The position numbers and the translations under genes are program-made. Shown here in pieces: positions 23,870 through 31,996 of a DNA stretch of 32,051 bases. The notes beneath the pieces were generated by a model. It searched no databases, was not told the origin of the DNA, and was given only the letters and a program-made list of their open reading frames with translations. The stretch lies in the NCBI GenBank assembly GCA_020628895.1, contig JAHDEM010000013.1, forward strand, positions 25,029 to 57,079, in the 5' to 3' direction. Source of the DNA: Candidatus Endobugula sp. (GTDB taxonomy: Bacteria; Pseudomonadota; Gammaproteobacteria; Pseudomonadales; Cellvibrionaceae). Within the stretch, counting starts at the first letter, position 1. Each line of letters begins with the position of its first letter.

Positions 23870-24952
23870 ATGAATCGAAGAGTACAACATTCAGACAAGA
23901 AAAAAGGCGTTAAAAAAGGGCCTTCAGCTACTCGCAATAAGCCATCTGCTAAGAAAAGCACCCGAAAGCAGGGTGCATTCGCAGAGAGTGAGAGCTTTTC
24001 TCGCTCAAAAGTAAGTGAGTATTCACAATCCTTTGGTGCTAGAGCATGGTTAGACCATCATCGGTTTTCTTGTTTAGATAGTGGCTCTCGGCTATTAGCA
24101 ATGCTGGGCCAAAGCATCATGACATGGTTAGTGATAGCTATCGCGCTTGTATTGCCTTCAATGCTGTACTTGGGGGTTCAAAATGTACAACAGCTAGGTG
24201 AAGGTTGGCAAAACTCATCGGATATGTCTGCGTATATCAGTCTTAAAGCTAAACCATTGGCGATAGAGCAGTTGCAGCAACGCTTATTGTTATCCGATGC
24301 AGTCGAGTCTATCGTTCTGGTGACCCCTGAGCAGGCAAAACAAGAATTTTTACAAACATCTGGTTTGGGCAGTGTTTTGCAGTCTTTGGACGATAATCCC
24401 CTACCGGCGGTATTGCTGATCACCCCAAGTCTCCAACAAAACCAAGTTCAGCAATTGGAACGGTTGCGCTCCACGATTGCTGCTGAGCCATTAATTGATT
24501 CTGTAGAGATAGATTTAGGATGGCTGGCACGATTGCAGCAAATGATGCTGCTTGCGCAACGCTTAGTGGTGGTGTTGAGTGTTTTATTGGGTGGTGGTGT
24601 GTTGTTAGTGATTGTTAATACCATTCGATTAGCCATCGAAAACCGTCGTAATGAGATTGTTGTTGTAAAAATGGTAGGTGCGACTAATGGCTTTGTGCAA
24701 AGGCCTTTTTTATATACAGGCTTTTGGTACGGAGCGGGTGGAGGCTCTTTAGCGTTATTGATGTTAATGGGCGCTGGTTTGTGGCTCAATGAACCGATAC
24801 AGCGTTTGATAGATGAATACCAAAGTGATTATTTGCTTACATGGGTGAGCCTTAATTTCGCCCTCTTTCTCTTGGGTATATCCGCATTTATTGGTTGGTT
24901 AGGTGCTTGGCTTGCTGTCGCTAGGCACCTAAAGCATATTGAACCGTCTTGA
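23870..24952 (+). CDS. ftsX: Cell division protein FtsX
   Basis: The membrane subunit of FtsEX; its periplasmic loop recruits amidase activators such as EnvC. From ATG 23870 it is 360 residues; a TTG at 23834 would add 12, and neither start has a strong ribosome binding site. A Lys/Ser-rich cytoplasmic N-terminus (about 1-60) precedes TM1 (SIMTWLVIAIALVLPSML), a periplasmic domain of about 120 residues, then TM2 (LVVVLSVLLGGGVLLVIV), TM3 (GGGSLALLMLMGAGLWL) and TM4 (ALFLLGISAFIGWLGAWLAV). The ENRRNEIVVVKMVGAT block after TM2 is typical. The coding sequence contains a near-consensus SlmA site. Confidence 0.93.
   Translation: MNRRVQHSDKKKGVKKGPSATRNKPSAKKSTRKQGAFAESESFSRSKVSEYSQSFGARAWLDHHRFSCLDSGSRLLAMLGQSIMTWLVIAIALVLPSMLYLGVQNVQQLGEGWQNSSDMSAYISLKAKPLAIEQLQQRLLLSDAVESIVLVTPEQAKQEFLQTSGLGSVLQSLDDNPLPAVLLITPSLQQNQVQQLERLRSTIAAEPLIDSVEIDLGWLARLQQMMLLAQRLVVVLSVLLGGGVLLVIVNTIRLAIENRRNEIVVVKMVGATNGFVQRPFLYTGFWYGAGGGSLALLMLMGAGLWLNEPIQRLIDEYQSDYLLTWVSLNFALFLLGISAFIGWLGAWLAVARHLKHIEPS
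24015..24026. promoter_or_regulatory. Near-consensus SlmA-binding site inside ftsX
   Basis: GTGAGTATTCAC differs at one position from the enterobacterial SlmA consensus GTGAGTACTCAC. It lies in the first 160 bp of ftsX. SlmA is encoded in this window. Binding is untested and a chance match is possible. Confidence 0.4.
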
Positions 24953-24968
24953 AAAAAAGGAATTGCAT

Positions 24969-25487
24969 ATGCAATCCATTGCTATCAAACACTACCAAAG
25001 CCCCTATGGTGAAATAACTCTAGGGGTATTTAATGATCAGCTGTGTATGTGCGATTGGCGTTATCGAAAGATGCGGCAGGCCGTTGATCATCGAATACAG
25101 CAAAAGCTCAATGCCACTATGGTGGTTGCTGAACACCCGTTAATGGATCAAGCCGTTGTGCAATTAGAAGAGTATTTTGCTCAAACCAGAAAAGCATTTG
25201 ATATTCCTTTATTGCTTGCAGGAACCGATTTTCAGCAGTCAGTATGGCAGGCGTTAATTGCCGTACCCTACGGGGCTACGTGTAGTTATTTAACCCTTTC
25301 TGAGCAAATAGGCAATAAATTGGCAGTGAGAGCAGTAGCAAGTGCAAATGGAGCCAATAGTTTATCGATATTTATCCCGTGCCACCGAATTATTGGTAGT
25401 AACGGGGAGCTGACAGGCTATGCGGGAGGCTTGCGAGTTAAACAGCAGCTTCTGGCCTTAGAGAGCGATCTTCTATCAGTCCAATAA
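24969..25487 (+). CDS. ogt: Methylated-DNA--protein-cysteine methyltransferase
   Basis: A suicide repair protein that removes alkyl groups from O6-alkylguanine. The 172-residue protein has YGEITLGVFND at the N-terminus, QSVWQALIAVPYGATCSY, and the active site FIPCHRIIGSNGELTGYAGGL with the acceptor Cys in PCHR. It lacks an Ada regulatory domain, so it is Ogt-type. ATG 24969 has AAGG 8 nt upstream and was chosen over an earlier in-frame start that overlaps ftsX. It is an insertion in the usual ftsX-rpoH order. The 374-bp gap that follows holds rpoH regulatory elements and no gene. Confidence 0.95.
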   Translation: MQSIAIKHYQSPYGEITLGVFNDQLCMCDWRYRKMRQAVDHRIQQKLNATMVVAEHPLMDQAVVQLEEYFAQTRKAFDIPLLLAGTDFQQSVWQALIAVPYGATCSYLTLSEQIGNKLAVRAVASANGANSLSIFIPCHRIIGSNGELTGYAGGLRVKQQLLALESDLLSVQ

Positions 25488-25706
25488 TCTGCAGGTAGCG
25501 TATCTATCAGTGTTATTGTGTTTAGGTGAGATGATAACGGTCTTGATAATTAGGCTACCATCCCCAAGTATTGATAATAATGGTACTGAGGTAGTGCTTG
25601 TGGATTTGTTTTTTCAAGCGCTCCGGGCTTACCGCTAGCTGCTTAATCAAATGCATCGCAGCTCATACCGTTATATCAATATAAAGTATTTATCTAAAAA
25701 TATAGG

Positions 25707-25735
25707 GGAACTACCGTGATAGATCGGTACTCTTA
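25707..25735 (+). promoter_or_regulatory. Candidate sigma-E promoter for rpoH
   Basis: GGAACTA (25707-25713) and TCTTA (25731-25735), separated by 17 bp, resemble the sigma-E pattern GGAACTT and TCTGA. E. coli rpoH has a sigma-E promoter (P3). The element lies about 125 bp before the rpoH start and would give a leader of about 120 nt. Other parts of 25488-25861 show AT-rich stretches but no clearer promoter. Confidence 0.45.
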
Positions 25736-25861
25736 TATACGCATGTGATGTAATGCATGCTAAAATACAAGGTGCTAGAGAGTGTTGTACTAGCATTTAA
25801 TAGAAAATCATTTAACGATTACACTCACATCATCAATGATGGTGAAGTAAAGAAGGATATT

Positions 25862-26725
25862 ATGGGAACTAGCTTACAGTCTGTAGAAATGCTTGCGCCA
25901 GGTGCGAACATTAATGCATATACTCAGGCCGTTAACAATTTTGCAGTATTAACAGCAGACGAAGAAAAAGCGTTAGCTGAACGTTTGTATTACGAAGAAG
26001 ACTTAGATGCAGCTCGTGGCTTAGTAATGGCCCACCTGCGCTTTGTTGTACATATTGCAAAATCGTACGCAGGATATGGATTATCGCAATCAGATTTAAT
26101 TCAGGAAGGTAACGTTGGCTTGATGAAAGCCGTCAAGCGTTTTAATCCTGAAAAAGGGGTACGGTTGGTATCATTTGCCGTGCATTGGATTAAGGCAGAG
26201 ATGCATGAATTCATTTTACGTAATTGGCGTATTGTTAAAGTTGCGACAACTAAAGCACAACGTAAATTGTTCTTTAATTTACGAGGCCAGAAAAAGCGTT
26301 TAGGTTGGTTAACTCACGACGAAGCTAAAGCAGTTGCTAAAGACCTAAATGTGGAGGTTAGGCACGTTCATGAAATGGAAAGTCGTCTATCAGCCTATGA
26401 TGCGGGTTTTGATGCGGATGACGACGACGATGATGAATCAGCATATAAAGCCCCTTCTAATTATTTAGAAGATCATCGCTATAATCCAGCTCAACAGCTC
26501 GAAGCAGTGGATTGGAGTGATAATAACGTTGGTCTATTGCACAATGCGCTCAAAACTTTAGATGAACGTAGTCAAACCATCTTGCAACGTCGTTGGTTGA
26601 ATGAAGACGAAAAATCCACATTGCATGAACTTGCAGCAGAATTTGGTGTGTCTGCTGAACGTATTCGTCAGCTAGAAAAAAATGCAATGAAAAAAGTACG
26701 TTTGGCCATGGAAGCCGCTGCTTAG
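25862..26725 (+). CDS. rpoH: RNA polymerase sigma-32 factor
   Basis: The heat-shock sigma factor. ATG 25862 (GAAGGA 5 nt upstream, [11 protein letters not shown]) gives 287 residues, close to E. coli (284); a longer frame starting 35 codons upstream lacks support. Region 2 contains [40 protein letters not shown] and [22 protein letters not shown]. The RpoH box ([10 protein letters not shown]) follows near residue 135. Region 4 ends with [15 protein letters not shown]. An acidic DADDDDDDE stretch lies in the region 3 linker. A TGCTAG/CTAGCA and a CATCA/TGATG pairing occur in the leader, but no clear thermometer that covers the ribosome binding site was seen. A strong terminator follows. Confidence 0.97.
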   Translation: MGTSLQSVEMLAPGANINAYTQAVNNFAVLTADEEKALAERLYYEEDLDAARGLVMAHLRFVVHIAKSYAGYGLSQSDLIQEGNVGLMKAVKRFNPEKGVRLVSFAVHWIKAEMHEFILRNWRIVKVATTKAQRKLFFNLRGQKKRLGWLTHDEAKAVAKDLNVEVRHVHEMESRLSAYDAGFDADDDDDDESAYKAPSNYLEDHRYNPAQQLEAVDWSDNNVGLLHNALKTLDERSQTILQRRWLNEDEKSTLHELAAEFGVSAERIRQLEKNAMKKVRLAMEAAA

Positions 26726-26743
26726 TAGTTTATTTTTATGTTT

Positions 26744-26771
26744 AAAAAGCCGCACTGCTTGCGGCTTTTTT
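26744..26771 (+). terminator. Rho-independent terminator of rpoH
   Basis: A perfect 7-bp stem AGCCGCA with TGCGGCT and a 5-nt loop, preceded by A and followed by a run of T, starts 18 bp after the rpoH stop. Confidence 0.95.
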
Positions 26772-26833
26772 AATGTTTGCTGTTTTTAGTACTATTTGCC
26801 ATAGAGTTTTCATTTTCACACTTGCCCGCCACT

Positions 26834-27229
26834 ATGCCTAAATTTATCTTATTATTTGCTTCGGTTAATGGTGCCCTGGCCGTCATATTGGGTGCATTTG
26901 GCGCGCATGGCCTAAAAGGGCATATTTCAGATGCGTTGTTTTCGGCTTTCAAAACGGCTAGCTATTACCACCTTTTCCATGTTTTAGCGCTGATAATGAT
27001 TGCGCTGCTTATGTTACAGCTTAAAAATGTTGGGCGTGGGTTAACTCTAACCGCCTATTGTTGGATGCTAGGTATAGTATTATTTAGTGGTAGCTTATAC
27101 GGTTTGGCCTTAGGCGCGCCGAGTTGGTTTGGCCCTGTAACCCCGATAGGCGGAGTCTTATTTATCGGTGGGTGGTTGTGCTTAGTGCTAACTATCGCCA
27201 AAGCGTCATTGCCTCGCAGTGACACTTAA
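26834..27229 (+). CDS. DUF423 inner membrane protein (YgdD family)
   Basis: A 131-residue integral membrane protein, the same length as E. coli YgdD, of unknown function. [28 protein letters not shown] is the conserved N-terminus (TM1 with the GAFGAHGL motif). Two further hydrophobic helices and a final one ([19 protein letters not shown]) follow, so about four in all. ATG 26834 was chosen on this motif; a longer TTG start at 26777 would overlap the tail of the rpoH terminator. No ribosome binding site is obvious. Confidence 0.9.
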   Translation: MPKFILLFASVNGALAVILGAFGAHGLKGHISDALFSAFKTASYYHLFHVLALIMIALLMLQLKNVGRGLTLTAYCWMLGIVLFSGSLYGLALGAPSWFGPVTPIGGVLFIGGWLCLVLTIAKASLPRSDT

Positions 27230-27264
27230 TTTACTCATACCTTACCTTATTGATAGAGTGGTTC

Positions 27265-27981
27265 ATGTCAGAAACGTTTGAAATTAAACCTGAATATAAG
27301 AATAAGCCTATTCGAAGCTATGTGATTCGAGGGGGGCGTATGACAGAAGGCCAGAAAAAAGCCTTTGATCATGCATGGGAGCAATACGGCCTCAGTTTAT
27401 TTTCGGGTCCTTTAGATCAAGAAGCAGTATTTGGTCGCGCAGCTCCACTGGTTGTTGAGGTGGGCTTTGGCATGGGTGATTCATTATTAGAAATGGCTCT
27501 AGCACAGCCAGAGAAAGATTTTGTCGGCATCGAAGTGCATCCGCCGGGTGTTGGGCGATTAATCAATAATGCTGCGAAAGCCAGTGTAGCGAATTTACGT
27601 GTATATATGGCAGATGCGGTTGATGTTTTAGAGGATTGTTTTGCCCAAGAGAGTATCGATCGCTTCCAATTATACTTTCCCGATCCATGGCATAAAAAGA
27701 AGCACAACAAGCGCCGTATAGTACAGCCTGAATTTATGCAATTAGTTCGCAGTCGACTTACCAAAACAGGCATATGTCATATGGCAACGGACTGGGAGCC
27801 CTATGCAGACTATATGATGGAGGTGATGTCAGCAGCGCCTGGATATGAAAATGCGATGGGTGAATATCTGTTTTCTCCAAGGCCAGATTATCGACCACTG
27901 ACTAAATTCGAAAAACGTGGTGAGCGATTGGGACATGGTGTTTGGGATTTATTGTTCAATAATGCTGAGGGCAATGAGTGA
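27265..27981 (+). CDS. trmB: tRNA (guanine-46-N7)-methyltransferase
   Basis: Forms m7G46 in the tRNA variable loop using SAM. The 238-residue protein has [15 protein letters not shown] at the N-terminus, the SAM site [28 protein letters not shown], and the RNA-contacting [18 protein letters not shown], ending with [20 protein letters not shown] 27265 gives the standard N-terminus; an upstream TTG frame adds only five residues. Confidence 0.96.
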   Translation: MSETFEIKPEYKNKPIRSYVIRGGRMTEGQKKAFDHAWEQYGLSLFSGPLDQEAVFGRAAPLVVEVGFGMGDSLLEMALAQPEKDFVGIEVHPPGVGRLINNAAKASVANLRVYMADAVDVLEDCFAQESIDRFQLYFPDPWHKKKHNKRRIVQPEFMQLVRSRLTKTGICHMATDWEPYADYMMEVMSAAPGYENAMGEYLFSPRPDYRPLTKFEKRGERLGHGVWDLLFNNAEGNE

Positions 27982-28122
27982 TAGTCTCTCGTCTACTTTT
28001 AGTTAACTCTTCTATCGTGTTTAGATCATATAATTACGATAAATTCTGTTAAAATGCTTGAAATCGAGTTATTTACCCTTACATAACAACCCTTATGTGA
28101 CCAACTAGGTATCTTCCCTCTC

Positions 28123-28548
28123 ATGGAAAATTCTTTTTTTAAAGACTTAGAAGCCAATGCACAAGGCGATAATGTTGCCTTTGATGATGTGTTAGAACAC
28201 CTTTGTTTTAACGATCAGGGGTTAATTCCTGCGATTGCTCAACAGCACGATACCGGTGAGATCTTAATGATGGCGTGGATGAATCGTGACTCGCTTTTGG
28301 AAACATTAGAGCGCAAGCGCGTGTGTTATTGGTCCCGTTCTCGTCAAGCATTATGGCGTAAAGGTGAAAGTTCTGGACATACACAACAACTCGTTGAGAT
28401 GCGTATTGACTGTGATGGTGATGCAATACTTTGTTTGGTCGATCAAACTGGTCCAGCCTGTCATACCAACCGTAAGAATTGCTTTTATATGAGCGTCCAA
28501 GGCGATCATGTAACCACCATTGCCGATATTCCTGAAAAATACAAATGA
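28123..28548 (+). CDS. hisI: Phosphoribosyl-AMP cyclohydrolase
   Basis: Opens the purine ring of phosphoribosyl-AMP, the third step of histidine synthesis. The 141-residue protein carries GLIPAIAQQHDTGEILMMAWMN, the CYWSRSRQALWRKGESSGH block, the metal-binding DCDGDAIL and GPACHTNRKNCFY with the zinc cysteines. It lacks a HisE domain and stands alone, away from other his genes. No good ribosome binding site precedes ATG. The 141-bp gap upstream has a TGTTAAAAT extended -10 near 28047-28055 and a small ACATAA/TTATGT hairpin at 28081-28098. Confidence 0.95.
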   Translation: MENSFFKDLEANAQGDNVAFDDVLEHLCFNDQGLIPAIAQQHDTGEILMMAWMNRDSLLETLERKRVCYWSRSRQALWRKGESSGHTQQLVEMRIDCDGDAILCLVDQTGPACHTNRKNCFYMSVQGDHVTTIADIPEKYK

Positions 28549-28606
28549 TGTCTTATTCTTTTTATTGTAAAAAAGACAACGATTAATTAAAGAGTAGTAA
28601 CGTAAG

Positions 28607-29557
28607 ATGACCACTAAGCAAAAGCCAGATATGCCAGATGTTGCCGCAGATCAATCCGCACAATTTAATGAGACTTTAGATTGGGTAGGCATGAGCCGTA
28701 TTGCGTTACCACTTACTATTAACGACAGAGATTTGGGTAACTACAATGCTCATACATTTGTCGAGACCTATGTAGATTTATCTAACCCTGATGCCAAGGG
28801 TATACATATGTCGCGGTTGTATTTATTGTTGGCAGAGTTCTCTAAACATCACGTATTAACCATCGATACGTTGGCTAGTTTTTTAAAAGATAAATTGTCT
28901 AGTCATGAGGACATTAGTAGTCAGACATGTTTGCAAATTGATTTTGATTATTTTCTCAATCAACCTGCTTTAAAAAGTGAGTTTAGTGGTTGGAAAGATT
29001 ACCCCGTTTCATTAAAGGCGCAATACGATGGTGACAAGGTCACTATTGAACTGGGAGTCAAGGTGCCCTATTCATCAACATGCCCTTGTTCGGCAGCGCT
29101 TTCTCGACAGTTGATGCAGCAGGCCTTTTCGGAAGATTTTGCTGACGCCGATAGCATCGACAAAGCCGTTGTTGAAAAATGGTTGCGTTCAGATAAAGGC
29201 AGTGTTGCAACACCTCATAGTCAGCGCAGTTATGCCAATGTCTTAATTACATTAAATGACGACTGTGATGATTTACCGATTAGTCAACTAATCAATGTCA
29301 TTGAGGATGCGTTGCAAACTGCAGTACAAACCGCTGTAAAACGTGAAGATGAACAAGAGTTTGCCCGACTCAATGGCGCTAATCAAATGTTTTGTGAAGA
29401 TGCGGCTCGTCGTTTGAAGAACGCATTAAATCAAGAAAAAACCTACGACGATTTTTGGGTGCGTGTTGAGCATATAGAAAGCTTGCATGCGCATGATGCG
29501 GTATCTATTGTCACTAAAGGCGTTGCTAATGGTTATCATCCGCTACTGCATCGTTAA
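28607..29557 (+). CDS. folE2: GTP cyclohydrolase I type IB (FolE2)
   Basis: Converts GTP to dihydroneopterin triphosphate for folate (and queuosine-type) synthesis, using metals other than zinc. The 316-residue protein has DWVGMSRIALPL near the N-terminus, DLSNPDAKGIHMSRLY, the active-site VPYSSTCPCSAALSRQL (two Cys) and HSQRSYANVLI, all FolE2 marks. The 58-bp gap from hisI shows no recognisable Zur palindrome, so it may be constitutive rather than a zinc-stress paralogue. Whether a zinc-dependent FolE also exists cannot be seen here. Confidence 0.95.
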   Translation: MTTKQKPDMPDVAADQSAQFNETLDWVGMSRIALPLTINDRDLGNYNAHTFVETYVDLSNPDAKGIHMSRLYLLLAEFSKHHVLTIDTLASFLKDKLSSHEDISSQTCLQIDFDYFLNQPALKSEFSGWKDYPVSLKAQYDGDKVTIELGVKVPYSSTCPCSAALSRQLMQQAFSEDFADADSIDKAVVEKWLRSDKGSVATPHSQRSYANVLITLNDDCDDLPISQLINVIEDALQTAVQTAVKREDEQEFARLNGANQMFCEDAARRLKNALNQEKTYDDFWVRVEHIESLHAHDAVSIVTKGVANGYHPLLHR

Positions 29558-29599
29558 TGGTTGGAGTAAATACCTAGATTAATTTTTTGAGGGGAAAAC

Positions 29600-30691
29600 A
29601 TGTTACCTTTTTACCGACAATATTTTTTTCTTCTCTTTTTGTTTACTTCTTTTTATCCTTTTGCCAGTTATTCTAAAGCTGCCGAAATTAACATTATTAC
29701 GAATCAATTAGATCGTCCTTGGTCATTAGCCTTGCTGCCTGATGGTGGTTATTTAGTGACAGAAAAAACAGGTCAGCTACGTAGAGTTAATGCTCAAGGT
29801 CAGTTATCAGAACCTATTGCCGGCCTGCCTGAAGTCAGTGTTGTAGGTCAGGGTGGTTTGTTAGATGTTATTTTGCACCCTAATTTTTCTAGCAATCAAT
29901 GGCTATATATTAGTTTTGTTTCCGGAAGTGCGGTAAAAGGTTATAGCACAGAAGTAGTTCGTGCCACATTAAAAGATAATCAGCTTACAGATGTAATTCC
30001 CCTGTTTGTTGCTTTACCAAAAACCAAAGGCGGTCGCCATTTTGGTAGTCGCTTAGTTTTTGATAATGACGGTTATCTATATATTGGTTTAGGTGATCGT
30101 GGCGTAAAAGAGCAATCCCAGCAATTGCAAAATCATCATGGCAGTATTATTCGTTTACATGATGATGGTCGTATCCCCCAAGATAATCCTTTTGTTAATA
30201 CTAAAAATGCGTTACCAGAAATTTTTTCATACGGTCATAGAAATATTCAGGGCTTAGCCTTACACCCAATAACAGGAGAGGTGTGGGCACACGAACACGG
30301 TCCTCAAGGTGGTGATGAGCTTAATAAAATTTCGGTAGGAAAAAACTATGGTTGGCCTGTGATTACTTACGGTGTGAACTATGGTATTGGAACCAAAATT
30401 GGCGAGGGTACTCATAAACAAGGTATGCAGCAACCTTCACATTATTGGACGCCTTCGATCGCTCCCTCCGGTTTAGCTTTTTATCAAAATAAAACAGAAA
30501 CAGCGTGGTTAGTGGGTGCATTAAAATTTCAGTTGTTAGCCATGTTAACGCCATCGCCAGAAAATGATTTTTCTGAGCAGCGTTACTTCGAAGGACAGTT
30601 TGGACGTATTCGTGATGTACGTACTCATGGTGATACCATTTATTTGCTAACGGATTCTGGACAAGGCAAACTCATTAAAATTAAATTTTAG
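29600..30691 (+). CDS. Exported PQQ-type sugar dehydrogenase
   Basis: A 363-residue protein of the glucose/sorbosone dehydrogenase (YliI-like aldose dehydrogenase) beta-propeller family, which oxidises sugars in the periplasm with PQQ. Residues 1 to about 28 form a signal peptide. The propeller shows RPWSLALLPDGGYLVTEK, GQGGLLDVILHPNF, GGRHFGSRLVFDNDGYLYIGLGDRG with the likely catalytic His, FSYGHRNIQGLALHP and EHGPQGGDELNKI. A GAGGGGAA ribosome binding site precedes ATG. Substrate is unknown, and PQQ synthesis genes are not in view. pyrC follows after 14 bp. Confidence 0.9.
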   Translation: MLPFYRQYFFLLFLFTSFYPFASYSKAAEINIITNQLDRPWSLALLPDGGYLVTEKTGQLRRVNAQGQLSEPIAGLPEVSVVGQGGLLDVILHPNFSSNQWLYISFVSGSAVKGYSTEVVRATLKDNQLTDVIPLFVALPKTKGGRHFGSRLVFDNDGYLYIGLGDRGVKEQSQQLQNHHGSIIRLHDDGRIPQDNPFVNTKNALPEIFSYGHRNIQGLALHPITGEVWAHEHGPQGGDELNKISVGKNYGWPVITYGVNYGIGTKIGEGTHKQGMQQPSHYWTPSIAPSGLAFYQNKTETAWLVGALKFQLLAMLTPSPENDFSEQRYFEGQFGRIRDVRTHGDTIYLLTDSGQGKLIKIKF

Positions 30692-30705
30692 GTAATAACA
30701 AGATA

Positions 30706-31743
30706 ATGACAACATTAACCATTCAAACACCAGACGATTTACATCTTCATTTTCGTGATGGTGATATATTAACAGAAACTGTTGCGGCAACGGCCCGTTG
30801 TTTTAGACGCGCCATTGCTATGCCTAATTTAGTGCCGCCAGTAACAACAGCGCAATCAGCCATTGATTACAAAAAGCGTATTGTGGAAGCCGTGCCTGAA
30901 GGCAAAAACTTTGAACCGTTGATGACTCTTTTTTTAACGAATGAAACAACAGCGCAAGATATTCGTGAAGCAAAGTCAGCGGGTATTCCAGCAGCCAAAT
31001 TATATCCAGCCGGTGCAACGACCAATTCAGACGCAGCTGTGAGTTCTTTAGATCATTTATCACCTATTTTTGAGGTAATGGCAGAAGAGGGGATGTTGTT
31101 ATTAATACATGGTGAAGTGACTAGTCACGATATCGATATATTTGATCGGGAAAAAGTATTTATTGACCGACATTTAGCGAGTATTGCTGAAAGCTTTCCA
31201 ACATTAAAAATTGTGTTTGAACATATTACTACCAAAGACGCTGTAGAGTTTGTACTTTCTTCTTCACAGAATATGGCTGCAACAATTACTCCACAACATT
31301 TGTTATTAAATCGTAATGATTTATTAGTGGGTGGAGTTCATCCACATAATTATTGCTTGCCCGTTTTAAAACGTAATATCCATCAGCAAGCATTACGTGA
31401 AGTTGTGGCTTCAGGTTCAGAAAAGTTTTTCTTGGGTACAGACTCTGCTCCTCACGAAAAACATCGTAAAGAATCTGCTTGTGGTTGTGCAGGTTGTTAC
31501 AGTGCTTGGAGCGCCATAGAATTGTATGCGCAAGTATTCGAAGAATTAGATTGTTTAGATAAATTAGAAGGTTTTGCTAGCCACTATGGTGCCGACTTTT
31601 ATGGGATGTCTCGCAATCCAGGAACTATTACTTTAGTGAAAGATTCGTGGCAAGTACCAGAAGAAATTACTTTGCCTAATGGCAATCCTATTGTGCCGTT
31701 TTTTGCGGGCAAAACATTGCAATGGAAATTAGTAGGAAGCTAA
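30706..31743 (+). CDS. pyrC: Dihydroorotase
   Basis: Cyclises carbamoyl aspartate to dihydroorotate in pyrimidine synthesis. The 345-residue protein is the class II (E. coli-like) type. It has the metal ligands HLHFRDGD near the N-terminus, AMPNLVPPVTT, the carboxylated Lys in AAKLYPAGATTNS, LLIHGEVTS, VFEHITT and FLGTDSAPHEKHRKES. It is only 14 bp from the sugar dehydrogenase gene and probably shares its transcript. The stop codon is embedded in the first unit of a heptamer repeat. Confidence 0.97.
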   Translation: MTTLTIQTPDDLHLHFRDGDILTETVAATARCFRRAIAMPNLVPPVTTAQSAIDYKKRIVEAVPEGKNFEPLMTLFLTNETTAQDIREAKSAGIPAAKLYPAGATTNSDAAVSSLDHLSPIFEVMAEEGMLLLIHGEVTSHDIDIFDREKVFIDRHLASIAESFPTLKIVFEHITTKDAVEFVLSSSQNMAATITPQHLLLNRNDLLVGGVHPHNYCLPVLKRNIHQQALREVVASGSEKFFLGTDSAPHEKHRKESACGCAGCYSAWSAIELYAQVFEELDCLDKLEGFASHYGADFYGMSRNPGTITLVKDSWQVPEEITLPNGNPIVPFFAGKTLQWKLVGS

Positions 31744-31767
31744 CAGTTGACAGTCAACAGCTTACAG
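31740..31767 (-). repeat. Four degenerate inverted heptamers
   Basis: Four consecutive 7-mers read on the plus strand CTAACAG, TTGACAG, TCAACAG and CTTACAG, sharing ACAG. They are diverged, inverted copies of the CTGTTAG unit in the array 51 bp downstream. The first overlaps the pyrC stop codon. Confidence 0.75.
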
Positions 31768-31818
31768 TAAACCCCAAAAAATACTTGACACAAAAATTCA
31801 AACATCGCCAAAATTTTT

Positions 31819-31916
31819 GTTAGCTGTTAGCTGTTAGCTGTTAGCTGTTAGCTGTTAGCTGTTAGCTGTTAGCTGTTAGCTGTTAGCTGTTAGCTGTTAG
31901 CTGTTAGCTGTTAGCT
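31819..31916 (+). repeat. Perfect 14-copy heptanucleotide tandem repeat
   Basis: Fourteen identical, uninterrupted copies of GTTAGCT (equivalently CTGTTAG) span 98 bp between pyrC and sdhC. No spacers are present, so it is not a CRISPR. The perfect identity suggests recent slippage expansion and length variation between strains. Confidence 0.97.
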
Positions 31917-31954
31917 TAAGCAGTAATTTAAGATAAACCGATGAGTAAAATGCC

Positions 31955-31960
31955 TATAAT
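31955..31960 (+). promoter_or_regulatory. Candidate sdhC -10 element
   Basis: A consensus TATAAT lies 37 bp before the sdhC ATG and just past the tandem repeat. The -35 position at 17-bp spacing reads GATAAA, a poor match, so an activator may be needed. Confidence 0.4.
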
Positions 31961-31996
31961 GTATTTATTCATCTTCTTGTACCTGGGAGGTATAAC

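Noticed and set aside
25757-25861. A 35-residue N-terminal extension of RpoH
   Set aside because: [11 protein letters not shown] has a good ribosome binding site and gives the normal family length; the extension lies in the presumed leader.
25757-25861. An rpoH RNA thermometer like that of E. coli
   Set aside because: Small hairpins exist, but I found no pairing that covers the GAAGGA ribosome binding site.
28549-28606. A Zur box upstream of folE2
   Set aside because: Only a short imperfect GTCTT/AAGAC repeat is present, which does not resemble the Zur palindrome.
31819-31916. The tandem array as a CRISPR
   Set aside because: Units are 7 bp, contiguous and without spacers, and no cas gene is present.
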